Source: Symbiodinium microadriaticum
Lineage: Eukaryota; Sar; Dinophyceae; Suessiales; Symbiodiniaceae
Direction: 5' to 3'
DNA: 64,000 nt
Assembly: GCA_001939145.1 (NCBI GenBank)
Contig: LSRX01000536.1
Location: 62,478-126,477 of the forward strand
The translations under genes were made by a program, and so were the position numbers. Below, piece by piece: positions 1-12,300 of this stretch (within the stretch, counting starts at the first letter, position 1; every line of letters starts with the position of its first letter). A model generated the notes under the pieces. It was not told the DNA's origin and searched no databases. It saw nothing but the letters and a program-made list of their open reading frames with translations.

Positions 1-294
1 AACAGAATGATGAATAGTTCATGTGGTGTCAATTTAGCTAGGTCTTGAACCCTTTAGCCAGAAGCTCCGAACGTGCAACTCCCCCTCTGAGCTTTGGGAG
101 CTCAAAAATCCATTCAAACTCTCGAAGCCCACATTCTGACGCCCCTAAGCCCGGAAGAGGACAAAACCCGGCTTCCCCCTTGCAACACCCGTAGAAGGTT
201 GAGAAGTACGTAGGTTTCAGCTCAAGATTTACTGCGGTCTGTTCGCGCTTGTGATCGAGATTTCGGGAGAAGAAGCACAGCTTCGCCAGGGCAA
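1..294. other. left flank, no gene recognised
   Basis: Sequence before the TC tract. I see no convincing coding frame, RNA gene or recognisable repeat. It is the genomic DNA flanking the retrotransposon insertion and could be used to find an empty allele. Confidence 0.5.
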
Positions 295-315
295 TCTCTC
301 TCTCTCTCTCTCTCT
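295..315 (+). repeat. (TC)n microsatellite at 5' boundary of the LINE
   Basis: A pure TC dinucleotide run that ends exactly where the retroelement-specific sequence begins. A second pure TC run starts right after the A-rich 3' end of the element (12926). Both have the same strand and phase, so together they look like one microsatellite split by the insertion or duplicated as a target site. Confidence 0.9.
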
Positions 316-322
316 AAGCACC

Positions 323-351
323 CCGGCTCGAACCGGCTCTACTAGCAGAGC
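323..351 (+). other. two adjacent hairpins at the 5' end of the LINE
   Basis: CCGG-CTCGAA-CCGG (323-336) is followed, sharing its last base, by GCTCT-ACTAGC-AGAGC (336-351). Both are perfect short stem-loops starting 7 bases inside the element. They could form a structured leader in the element RNA. I do not see a full HDV-type ribozyme or any other known ribozyme consensus, so function is open. Confidence 0.5.
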
Positions 352-372
352 TTGTACATACTGCCGGGCCGC

Positions 373-3300
373 ATGACATGGAGCTTCCTGCGAGCGAAGC
401 TGCCTCAAGTGTGCATGATGGTGTTGAGTCTCGTGAACCTTCTGTTATTGCTGCAGATCAGGCTTCCCGACCGCCTCGACCTACCCAGGAGCACAATAAG
501 AGTGGACTGGCATGGCTGGGACCCGACCCTTGCTCAGGCCACGGCCCCCTTGGGGGTGCCGACGAGGCCGCCACCTCAGCCACCAGCTCAGAAACTTGTG
601 CTATGGACTGCACCCCCGATACCCGGGAGGAGGAAGCAATGCTGTCCCGGCTGGGACCTCAACCCAGGAAACGCCACTGGTTGGGGCTCGAGTCCCGTCA
701 GGACAGCGGCCCCGCTAGGGAGTCCGGCACAGATGTATCCGTGCCGCGCAGGGATGACCCGCAGGATACGGCCTACACTGGCAGCAAGGCGGCAGAGCAA
801 CGTATATTGCTCCACATGGCTCCGAGGCGCAAACCACGTCGGCGCCCTCCTCCTTCCAGCAGATACGATCAACTGGTGTTGCTGGCAGAGCAAAGCGCTC
901 AGCGCCGGCATGATGCTCTCTACGGCCCCTCTCTGGGTGCCGGCCTTGACCGTACCCTCGAAGCAGTTCAGCAGACCCCTGTCGTGGACTCCAGATTGGA
1001 CTTGCAAGCCATGGACTAGCCTGTTAATGGCTACTTGCGGCCCCGGCACAGGGAGCTGGCATCGCCATCCTACACCGCACCTAGGCAGAGGGCGCGCTGC
1101 CCGCCAGGCCTCTTGCGATGCCACAGACACGCAGCTCCCTTGGAGGATGCCGGTCCGAGCCGAGCCCGGTCCCAAGTCCGGGCCTCGCTTTTGTAATCCC
1201 TCCTTCCAGTTTCCCCGCCAGGCGAGGGGTGTGAGGGTTGTCGGATACCTTGCCTCAGGTCCGACCGGAGCAGTGCTCTTAGTGCTCCGACAGCAAGTGC
1301 TAAACATAGCGAAGCTGAGAGGTAGGCACTCCTTTTTTCTGTTTGGTGTTATCGCAGCCTCACCATGCTGTACCTGGTGCATGGGTCAACTCACTGAGGT
1401 TCGACTGTTTCATTGTCCCTTCGTTCTTCCAGCCAAGCACCTGCTGCTCTTCCAGGCCATTATGCAATCTCCTTGTCAGCTTAATTGCTCTTTCATTAAA
1501 TGGTCACGGTATGCTGTCTCGTTGTTCTCGGCCCCCTTGGTTGCTGACAGTGGTCTGACGAGGCCTCTAGAAACACCACGAACGGCTGCCCTGTTGTGCT
1601 CACGCCTCACCAGCAGCTCAGCCCCACATGCACTCTTTGGGGCGTGCAGGACCAACGCCCGTATCTTTGGGTCCTCACCTCGGTCGGCCCCTACGGGGTG
1701 CCGCCTGCAACCTGAGAACGTTTACCCTCATGAACTGCGTAGTGTGGCCACTCAGGTGCACTCTCACGCTCCCTGGTCCTCCCGGGTGGATCCTCGGGCC
1801 TGGGATCATGGCTCGGACCTTACGCCACAGATAGCTCAATACTGGACACAGGCGGCCCGGATTCTTTGCCTGATGAGTGCTGTCTTTCGGAGACATCTCT
1901 CGAGTTCTGTGACCATTCAGCTTCAAGCCCTCCTTGGGCTAACGGATGCTCATCCTCTACCTGAGCACCACTTGCAGGCATGTAGTCGTTCCTACCAGGT
2001 GTCATTACACTACCCGCTCCACCGGCTTAAAAGACTACCTGAACCCCCTTATCTTTGGTGGCTCAGGCATCGACTTAGGCTCCTGCCTCAACCTCACCCT
2101 CAATCTCCACCTCAACCCCGACCCCCGCCTGCCCGCCTTCTTCACATGGGACGTGCACACTATCGCCCAGACGGGACCAGAAGAAGGACCCGTGGCGAGT
2201 TAGAGGCTCGTGCAAAGAAGAAGGCAGAGAGGGAGCGCGTGGCAGCAGAAGCAGCAGCAGCCGCTGATGATGCAGATAGGGCAGGAGATCGTGATGCAGC
2301 TGCCGCGGCCCCTTACGAGGGAGCTGAAGCCGGAGACGAGGAGGAACAGATAGAAGTTGAAGTTGAGGTAGAAGAGGAGGAGGCCATTGAGGAGGTTCCT
2401 GTCCGCAGGCCACTGCCACGCCTCCGACCGGCCCCCAAATGGGGAGCCGCTCCTGCACGTGAGCGTTCGAGATCCCCCCGACGCATGGCCATCAGCTCTG
2501 ACCGACTGTTTCGCCTGTCGAAAGCCCTTACAAGCCTGCTAAGGCATCGAGCTGCTGCGGAGGGGTTGCCCCTCCGAGGAGATGGATTCTTTGAAGTGGA
2601 GGCCGTGACCCGTACGAGGGCCATGCGCTCCCTTGGGGCCAGTTCCGACGAGGTTGTTTATGCAGCACAGCAAGACGCCAAAAGGCGTTACACGCTGCAG
2701 TACCACAGCGGAATCCCGTGGATACGTGCAGCTCAAGGACATTCGCAGGCAGTGCAAAAGGACCTCGTCATGAGGCGCCTCCGGCAGCACGAGCTGCCTC
2801 CATTCGTATACCACGGCACACGCTCCTGGTGTTATCAGTCGATACGGCGTGCTGGGCTGTTGGCTGGCGGCCCCTCGGGGAGCCGTACGGACATCCACTT
2901 AGTGGAGAATTTCCCGGAGTCTGGCCGGGTTCTCTCTGGCTGGCGAGCCAGCTGCGAGATCGCCATACAGGTGGACACTCGACGAGCAGCTGCAGGAGGC
3001 TCCACCTTTTTCGTCAGCGACAACGACGTTTTTATCACCGAAGGTGTTGATGGCGTCCTCTCGCCAGCCTTCATTTCGGCGGTCGTCATTCTTGCCTCTG
3101 GCGAAGTGATCACCTCGCCCCGCGTGGGCACGGCCCCCTCAGGGGAAGCCGTTGAAGCTGGCATCCGAAGAGCACGTCAGAGATACATGCGTGTGACCTG
3201 CTTTGCTCTTGCATGCTTAGATGGAATTGGGTGTGCTGTCTTTCTCCCCTGCTGCTCTCCTCAGGTTGGCACCAGTCTCTGCCAGTGGTCGACTCGGAAT

Positions 3301-6300
3301 CAGGCAGGGACAGCCTTTATCCTGAATCCAGCACTGAGGTCAGCTGCCCGAAAAAAGATGCATTGGCCGGTGAGCCCCTTACAAGCTGCTTCAGTTAGCA
3401 TCCAGGTGCTGCCCACTGCTGCTCGGGCCTTGACAGCTTATTCCTGTCACTTCATCCACGGCCGTGTTGCCTCAAACTCCAACTGGAAATCTGAGACACA
3501 TTGGGGGCAGCTCGGTAATGTCTTTAGGGTGACGGCCCTACAGGGAGCCGCTGACTCCTGCATGTCGTCCGAGTCTGAGGACCTCTTGTCACCACTGACG
3601 CCGACGGCACCCAACGGGGTTGCCGAGCCTGCTCGTGGTACTCCTTTGTGGTCTCCAGGTGATGATGATTCAGAGGATCATCCATTGTTGTCGACACCAT
3701 CTGCACATGGGCTAACCACGCCGGCAGGAGGGACTCCCCTGTGGTCCCCAAGTGTCGATGAACTGGAGGACATTCTGCCATCGTCGCCACCACCTCCACC
3801 ACCGAGGCAGGCTGCGCCCCGGGCTTTGACCCAGCCCTCTCAGGCCACTTCAGCCAGAGGAACCCCCGTGGGTGGCTTAATGAGCAGAACGCTCCGTCGA
3901 GAGGACTACGCCCCAGAAATTCTCCGTGTGGTGGAACCCGTTCTGAACCAGGATAAGTCGGATGTCACTGCCAACCACGATGACTCATCTACTACCGAGG
4001 TCCAGCCTACTCGACCTGGTGGAGTCAAAACGGCCCTCACCGAGGTGCCGTCGAGCTCCATGACTGCTCTTCCAGCTCCCGACAGGCTTCCGCGAGTGAA
4101 CTGGGCAGAAAACGAGGTCTTCCATTTTAATCCCGAGGCCCACCGTCTTTTCACGGTCCCCTCGGCGTCTCTCCGCTCTGAAGGGACGCAGTATGGCCCG
4201 GCTCGACATTCTAGTCGAGCCTGCGCGAAGATGCTAGTTCGGGCAGGACACAGATGCTCCGTCTGTTACTGCCTGATCTCGCTCTGCAGTTGCCATCATG
4301 AAAAATTCAGCCCCCTTTCCTGCACTGGATATGGTGGACGCACCCCTCCTTCTTACCCAGAGCTTGCACACGCACTCTCTTGTGTTTCTCAGGCTGCTGA
4401 CCTCCTCTTCCACATCACGCCGGAGCCTCTGAGTATTAGCTGTGCTCCGTTATCTGTCTGCAGTCCCCACCCGCTCCCCCACGGATGGCAACATCCACAC
4501 CCTCACCAGTGGCAGGTTTTGCATCGGTCTTTTACGAGGAGGCAAAGAAGAAAGCACAAACACCGGTCCCTGCCCCCAGCTGCTGCACAGCGTGTCTTTC
4601 ATGCAGCTTTCGACTGGCTGCGCACTTGTAGCCGTTTTGCTATCATGAATCCTCATCGTCCGGGGGGAGGCCCCCGCCAGCATTACCGACCAGATGGATC
4701 GAGGCGCCGTACTGCTGGTGAGTTGGCGAAGAGGGCAGCGAAGGCAGCTGCCCGTGCTGCAGCTGCTGCTGCGGATGCAGCTGGGGGTGGCGTCGCTAAG
4801 CCGGCGGTCCCCGCAGTGGCGAAGGAAGGGGCCCCTGCCGGTCCTCCTGCAAAGGCTACGGCTTCAGTAACCACGGCCTCTCTTAGGGTGCCGCCAGCTC
4901 CTACCTCCACTTCGACATCGTCCACTGTTGATGCCTCGACTTCGGTGCCCAAGTCAGAACCTGTGCCCACTGCATACCCAAGCATTGCAGCGGCCCCCAA
5001 ACCTGGAGGTGGCGAACATCGGACCTGGCTGCCTGCCTTGCCAGCCCTACGGGTGAAGGCCCCGCCGCCTCATCTTCAGGCCGAGGCGGCAGAGAATGCA
5101 CCTGAGGCGCCAGCGAAAGCGCCCTCTCCCAAGCGAACAGCAGAAGCCGCCACATTGGCCCCGGATGTGGCCCCTGATGAGACCGACGACTTGAAGACAT
5201 CCACTGCCGAGCCGGAGCAAACCTTGATTCCTACGGCCCCCTCTGGGGAGCCGCCCCGTCTTGACCCGACGCAGCTGCCACCCGCACCGCCACCCCCTCG
5301 GCGGTCGAAGCGTAGCAGGACACAGCCGCCTAGGCAAATACCAGCTGCAGACCATGCCCAGACGAAGTGGTCTCAGGTCACCACTTTGGAGAGCATGCTT
5401 GAGGACCTTCGTGAAGCAGACGTGGCTACCATGTTGAGCCTCTTTCAACAAGCAGGACATTACGCCACACACCACGGGCCGTTCCACGACCTCAGGGATT
5501 CCCTTATGCATGCTCAAGTGTGCGGCCCCAATGGGGAGCCGTTGCCGCTTCCTCCAGTGGGCAATTGGATCCTTGCCCTTGGCATCTCCCTCCTGGGGTA
5601 TGACACCCTGGCGGGCCGTGAGCTGCTCACCCGCCTCACTAACCCGCAAACCGTTGGAGACCTCACGGAAGCCTGGGCTTTTCAGCTATGGAACCGAGGA
5701 CATAAATCCCTATGCACCCAGCTCTCCGGCTTCTTCATGCTCCTTCACAATCTTCTGGAGGATGTCCCAGCCAGGGTGTACTCGGTCCTTGGACAAGAGT
5801 GGCGGCTCACCTGGATGGAATTTCGGGCAGTGGTGCGAGCATGGATTGGAGACCCGCCGACCCAGACGATGCTGGCGATTACCCAAGTGCCAGAGACGGA
5901 GACTGCACATGGTCGATTTGGGCGCCTCTCCGAGACACTGCGTGCACGTTCTTTGTCACCGGATTACGGCCCCCTCCTGGGGAGCCGCACCAGTTTTCTT
6001 GACAACACCGTGGATGCGAATGCTATCCCCTCAATTCTTTTGCCTTACACTTTTCCAGCCTTCCAAGCAGGATTGGCTTTGCCACTGTCGCTCCAGGATC
6101 AGGATCAGTCTGAGTGCGCATACATGTTTGCCTGGATGACTCTGCAAGTGTGGTTGCTCGCTGCAATTTCTATTTTCATGCTGCTTCGATGTTCGCGCAG
6201 GTGCTGGACCAATTTTGTTCATCATTGTCTGTGGTGTCACACTCAGTGCTTCAATCTTCGCTGTCCGTACTCAGGTATGCCACGACCTGCTTTGAACGCA

Positions 6301-9300
6301 TCGATGCCAGGTGGATACTCTCGTCCCTCTCGGGTTCTGTGTAGGCGACTGGTCTTTGTGCTTTGCATGAGCTGTTTCATCTGGCCCGGCTGTAGCACCA
6401 GAACGGCCTTTGCAACGAGGACGGCAGATTCCACTGTTGCCTCTGACTTGCCAGTGCAACATACAAGGCCTTTGCCCGCTGCTGACTGTCGGACACTGGC
6501 CTCGGCAGGCCCTACTCCCCTACCTCGTAAGAGGGCACTCCGACGTGCCATTGGTCGTGCTGCCCGCCACCCAGCTCAGACTACTCATTACAAGGGTCGC
6601 CTCTGCACTTTAACCGCTCTCCGGGAAGCCCCCACCACCTCAGGGGCTCGGCCCGCTCTGCGGAGCCGCCGGGGTGATACGGACAGCAAGCAGGGTCCCC
6701 GGCTCACAGCTTTGTCGTGGAACGTGGGAGGCCTCTCCCAAGAGGCATGGCTAGAAGTCCAAATCTGGATGCATGAGCAAACTGAACATGATGTGATTCT
6801 ACTTCAGGAGACGCACTGGCGGTTCACCAGTTCCTGGAGTCTCCCTCGTTACCACATTTTCCACAGTGGGGCGACTGATCACAGATTTCAGGGCTGTATG
6901 ATAGCTATCCGTAAGTCCATTGCCTCATTTGAGTCGGTTAGATGGTCCACGCCCCTCGTTGGTCACCTCATGCACGTCCGTTTTCCTGTCCAAGGCCGAC
7001 ATGTCGACATCATTAATCTCTATCAGTATGCGCTGAGTTCCGGCCCCGACAGGGCAGCCGTTCTTCACAAGCGGGAACGTGTTCTGCATCATCTTGATAA
7101 AACACTATCCTCCTTACCCATTAGGAACGTCTTGCTGCTGGGGGGTGATTTTAACACCATGGGCACACGCGACTCTTTACCCTTCGGCCCTGGCACGTAC
7201 CTTGGTCCAAACCCTCATCCTGACAGACATTTGCTTGCACATTTGGCCAATACTCATCGGCTCACTGCGCTCAATACGTGGGGTCGTATTAGCAAGGCGC
7301 CCACTTTTGAACATGACCGCATTCGCAGTCAAATTGATTTCTTCTTTGCGAGAGCAGCACAGGTTGATGGTCGTTCCAGGCAGGCGTGCACGGATCCCCT
7401 GTTTCATCTCCTGCGATGGCGTGGAGGTGCCCGCCATTACCCCGTTCTGGTCAACATTCCGGCGGTGCATTACCAGTCCCCTGCCAAGCTTCCCGAGGAC
7501 GCTAGAATCCGGGCCCCGAGATACCAGCTTGATCAGCCTCCTGACAAAGTACAGGCATTCTGTGCCCACCTGGCCCACACCCTCTCTGACCCACCCACTC
7601 CTTCCGACCTGGATCGTGCATTACAGCAGGCGGCAGCCCAGCACTTGATTCCAGTTCAACCACTGACCAAATTTGATTCAGCTGCCGACAGGGTCACTGG
7701 AGTGGTCAAACACATGTGGAATCTCAGACACACGGCTCAGCAGTTTGCCATTGAGGTCCTGAGACCCTTCACCCTCGCTGCACAGATTCGACACTGGCAA
7801 GGCACAGGTGAACGCCTCTGGTTCTCCCTTGGACAGCTGTTCTCCGCCTGGAGACACCAGGCGTCGTATCTGAGGCAACATCGTTACCTCAGACGTAGAG
7901 GGCGCCAGGTTAAAAAAGAACTCCTGGAGGAACAACTCCAGCAGGCCTGGGAAGCCGACCGGCAGGGTGATAAATCCTCCATCTGGAAGGTTGTCAATCG
8001 ACTTGCCCCCCGCACTGCTCGGGTTAAGATTCAGCTAAGGGGTACACAAGGCAATTTACTTACACCTACGGAAGAAGCGGAAAGATTCCGCACGTACTGT
8101 GAACACATCTACAAACTGCCAATCACGTCGCCTTCCACCACGACAGTCCAACCCTCACCCGCCCTTGCCCCCCCCCATCAGACTGCTCCCACTCTCACGT
8201 CATCCTCAGTTCCTTCCCCACATTCCCCACACCAGATGCCTCTGAACGCGATTCCGCCCTCCTCACCTCCTTCTGTACCCACTTTCGGCCCTCTCGAGGT
8301 GCCGCACCTTACTGAAGCGCTATCTCTGCTGCCGGCGCGCAAGGCCACCCCATCTCATCTCGCCCAACTTTCTTTGTGGCACCTTGGGAAAGACGTTCTC
8401 CTCCCACATCTAGCCGTGCTCTGTGACCAACTTTGGCAGTCTCCTCATGCCTTCCATCAGCTCTGGGCAGATGCTTGGATCGCGTGGCTCGCCAAACCTG
8501 GCAAAGCCCCGGATCAGCCGGAGAACTTACGGCCTATTTCCCTCACTGAAGGAGGAGGTCGTATAGTCGTCAAGGCACTCACTCTCCAGCTACGTCCGTC
8601 CCTCACTGAGGCGACGCAATCCTGGCCACAGTACGCTTATGTGCCAGGACGTAGCATCGAGCATGCAATCATACGTGCTTTGCATCACTGTGACCGTGTC
8701 AACACTACCGTCGCGTCCCAACGGGTCACTCTTAGGGAGAGACGTGCTACGGGACGAGTTCCTACTGCATGTTGTGGTGGTGTTACACTGTCCATTGACA
8801 CGAGCAAGGCCTTTGACACGGTCGATCGAGGTGTCCTGGAAAGCGAACTCAAAACGGCCCGCGTGCCGGAGCCGGAGCTTACCCTGATCCTGTCCTTGCA
8901 TCGTAACATCGGGTATTGGCCGGCGGGTCCCACCTCAGATGTTCGAGTCTCCAGCGAGAGAGGCGTCAGACAAGGTTGCCCCCTTGCCCCTAGTCTCTGG
9001 ACGCTTGTGACAGTCGCTTTGCTGCGTACCATGGCTGACACAGAATCCCTTCACTGGATTCAGCACAATGCCACTATGTTCGCGGACGACCTTCTACTCC
9101 AATGGGAGTACCACAGTGTCTCTGAGCTCGAGCGCATGATTTCCGCCATTCAGCACTGCTTTCAGGTCCTTGCCCGTCTCGGTCTCCAGGTACAACACCG
9201 CAAAACACAGCTACTCGTCGCCCAACAAGGTCGACTGGCGCACAAATGGTGGAAGGCACACACGGCCTCCACTAAGGAGGGCCGCTTCCTTCGGATTCCC

Positions 9301-12300
9301 CAGCCGAACCACAAGGATCTACACCTTCCCATTGTGCCACAACTCACATACTTGGGCATCGTGCTCTCTTACGTGGATGCAGCCACGGCCACCGTTGAAC
9401 ACCGCCTTCACGTCGCAGAAGCACAACGCGCCAGGCTTCTGAAGGTGCTACACTCCCGCACCCTACCACTGCACAAGAGAGTACAGCTATGGCTTGCATG
9501 CGTTCGCAGTTCGGCCCTTTACGGCCTCCATCTTCTGGACCTCAAACAAAAACATGTCGCACGCATCACCATTACTCTTGTCCGACACTTGCGCGCCATT
9601 GCCCGAAGCTTCGCTCACATGTCTCAGGAAACCAGCCAGGCCTTGCTTCTTCGGCTGAATGTCGAGGACCCTTTGTCCTTCCTGCTGCGTGCCAGCCAAA
9701 AACTCCTGATCAAAACGCTTCACTCGCAAGATCCGATGGTGCACCAATCGTGCATTCTACAGTGGCTGACACGCACCACGGAATCCAGGCTCGCTTTAGA
9801 CTCACACGTCGTGCACGCCTTCCCGCCCGGAGAGGACTCAGGCTCTGCGGCAACAGCCCTGGATGAGGAAATCAGCGAATCCCTCCGCATTGCATCCCTT
9901 CCCCCCCCTCTTGTGGGTGCCCAGCCTGGTGCCCTGGTTTCGGGCCGCCACGGACCCAGACAGACTGTCTTCTCCTGTCCCACCTGTAGTTTGGGCTTTC
10001 CCGATCTTGCGACCCTCAAGAAACACCACACCAAGCATCACGCCTCACCTATAGTGCCGCCGCATCCCACTGCCAACGCCGCCGAAGTTCGCCAACACAG
10101 TGTTGATGGCATGCCGGTCTGTAGGCATTGTGGTAAGGACTACGTCACCTGGTTCAATCTTAGGCGACATATACAGCAAGGGCATTGTACCACGCGCTGG
10201 CAAGCTACCATGACTCATCCGACTCATCATACCTCTACCCGAACAGATTTGAATCACAGCCCTGCACAACCGCAGCCCGAGGCCATGCAGACCACCGAGG
10301 CCTCTCCTAAGGCTGCTGCCCTAGCCACGGCCCCCGTTCCGGGGGAGCCGAAGCAGGCCGGAATGAATCCCTCCAGTCCTCCTCTTGACAGTGCACTTAT
10401 TCCTACATCCCCGACCCAGTGGTTGAGTTTTGCCAGGCTTCCGGAGGTGCAGGCCAAGCTAAGGCAGTTCTGCGTGACGTGCGGCCAGTGGTTGGTTTCA
10501 GTGAAGAGCGTCAAACTGCACTATCGGTATGTTCATGCTGACATCTACAATCGCTTCGGTCAGGCTGCCGCCGCTGATTGTAAAAAAGTGGGTCACATTG
10601 TCTCGCCATGTGTTTACTGTGGTGCTCACATCACCCGCACTGATCAGCATTCTGGCACATGTCCGGTACTCTGGCAGGCACGTGTTTGCTGCTTGGTGCA
10701 GGCTGCTCGAACCTCCAGTCGAATCACTAGACCAGCACAGTTTCTCGGCTCAGCTTCGTCTGACCCGCCCTCCATCCCCCCGTCCACCCATCTGTCTGTT
10801 CCTTCCTCCGATCATGACCCACGTGATCGAACAGATGGAGCTGGATGCAGAGGAAATGGACTGCTTTGGCAGTCTACTGGGGAAAAGGCCCCTGGCACTC
10901 GACATAGGGGAACCACAGGCCAAATTTCCCCACCAGAGCGGGAAAGGCCACCCGCCACAGCGAAGCAGCCGGCAGCGACCACTGCCACCACAAAGAAACT
11001 CCCGACAAACGGCCCCCTTTCAGGGGAGCCGAACTCAGGAAGACAATCGCGGAAAATCGGGGACTTCTTCGGACCAGTTGCTACACAAAGTGGCAAAGGC
11101 GCTCATCGTCCAGTCGGACTACCTGTCCCGCCTTCAGAGCGACCACACCGTCCTCTTCACTTTTCGGAATGGGGACGGCCCTCAGTTGATGGTGCCGCTA
11201 CTTCACGAGGTGACGGCCAATTGGCGGGACCAGCGCAGCAAGGGAAAGGTCACCAAGTCTCTCAAGCAGACTCTGCTCCAGTATGTGACGTCGGAAATCA
11301 TCACCAGAGTTTCCACGTTTGCGGAGGACAAGAATGCTCAGGCCAAGGCTCAGGAGATGGGATGGGTCACCAGCGATCTGGAGTACAACTACCTCGACTG
11401 GAACGCCGAGGAGCAGAGACTCGTCCCTCGACAAGAGGGGACGCTGACACCACTTCAGGTGCTGACAGACGCCAAAAGGCTCAAAACACTGCTGAAAGAG
11501 CAGGAACTCATCATCAAGTTCGCTGCAGCCCGCAACGCCCAACCGAACTCGGCCTCGGAAACAGCGACGTTCGTCTTGGAGCTATCGCTCCAAATCCCGG
11601 CGGCAGCGGAGGCCATGGCGATCTTTCGGAAGTGGTTTGCCTCCTCCGCCCTTCTGCTTCTGTCACTCCGGCTCAAACCGGCCCGCCCAGAGCGGTCGCC
11701 GCTGATCAAGGAGATTCAGGAGGCGGTGGGCTGGTGATTGGTCGGGGCCTTACTCTCTCGTGTGTACCTGCAATACCTAGATCCCTTGTGACTGTCACTT
11801 TGCATAACCCTGGAAATCACTGCTACCTTAACTCTACGGTTTATCTCCTTGCATATGCCTGCTGCATGCACGCGCCACATGGCCCCCCCAGGGGTGCCAC
11901 TGTGCTTGAACGTGCCATTCACTCAGTACTGGCCAATCCTGGCGAGGACACTCCACCGGGAGAGCGACGGATTGCGGAGCTGCCAGCTTGGAGGTCCCTT
12001 CTCGAGCATTGGCATGGCTTGCATCAGCAGCAGGATGCCATGGAACTCCTGCATCACCTGCTCGAACGAAACCCTCTGCCCTTCGCCAGTTGCCAATGGG
12101 AGGCTCGCCCCGTTCCGGGTACCGAAGCTGCCAGTCGGCCACTCATCCGGGGCTCTTTTTATGTGTCTATGCCACTCCCGCGACGAGGGCATGCCACCCT
12201 CCAGGACTGTATTGTGCAATGGCATGAGCAGAAGATACCACATGGGTTACTCGGTACTCCATCAATTCTCTTTGTCAATCTCGCTCGTTATGCAAACATT

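Noticed and set aside
588..1382. 264-codon minus-strand frame opposite the 5' part of the LINE
   Set aside because: Shadow of the GC-rich, stop-poor plus-strand coding region, with no motif.
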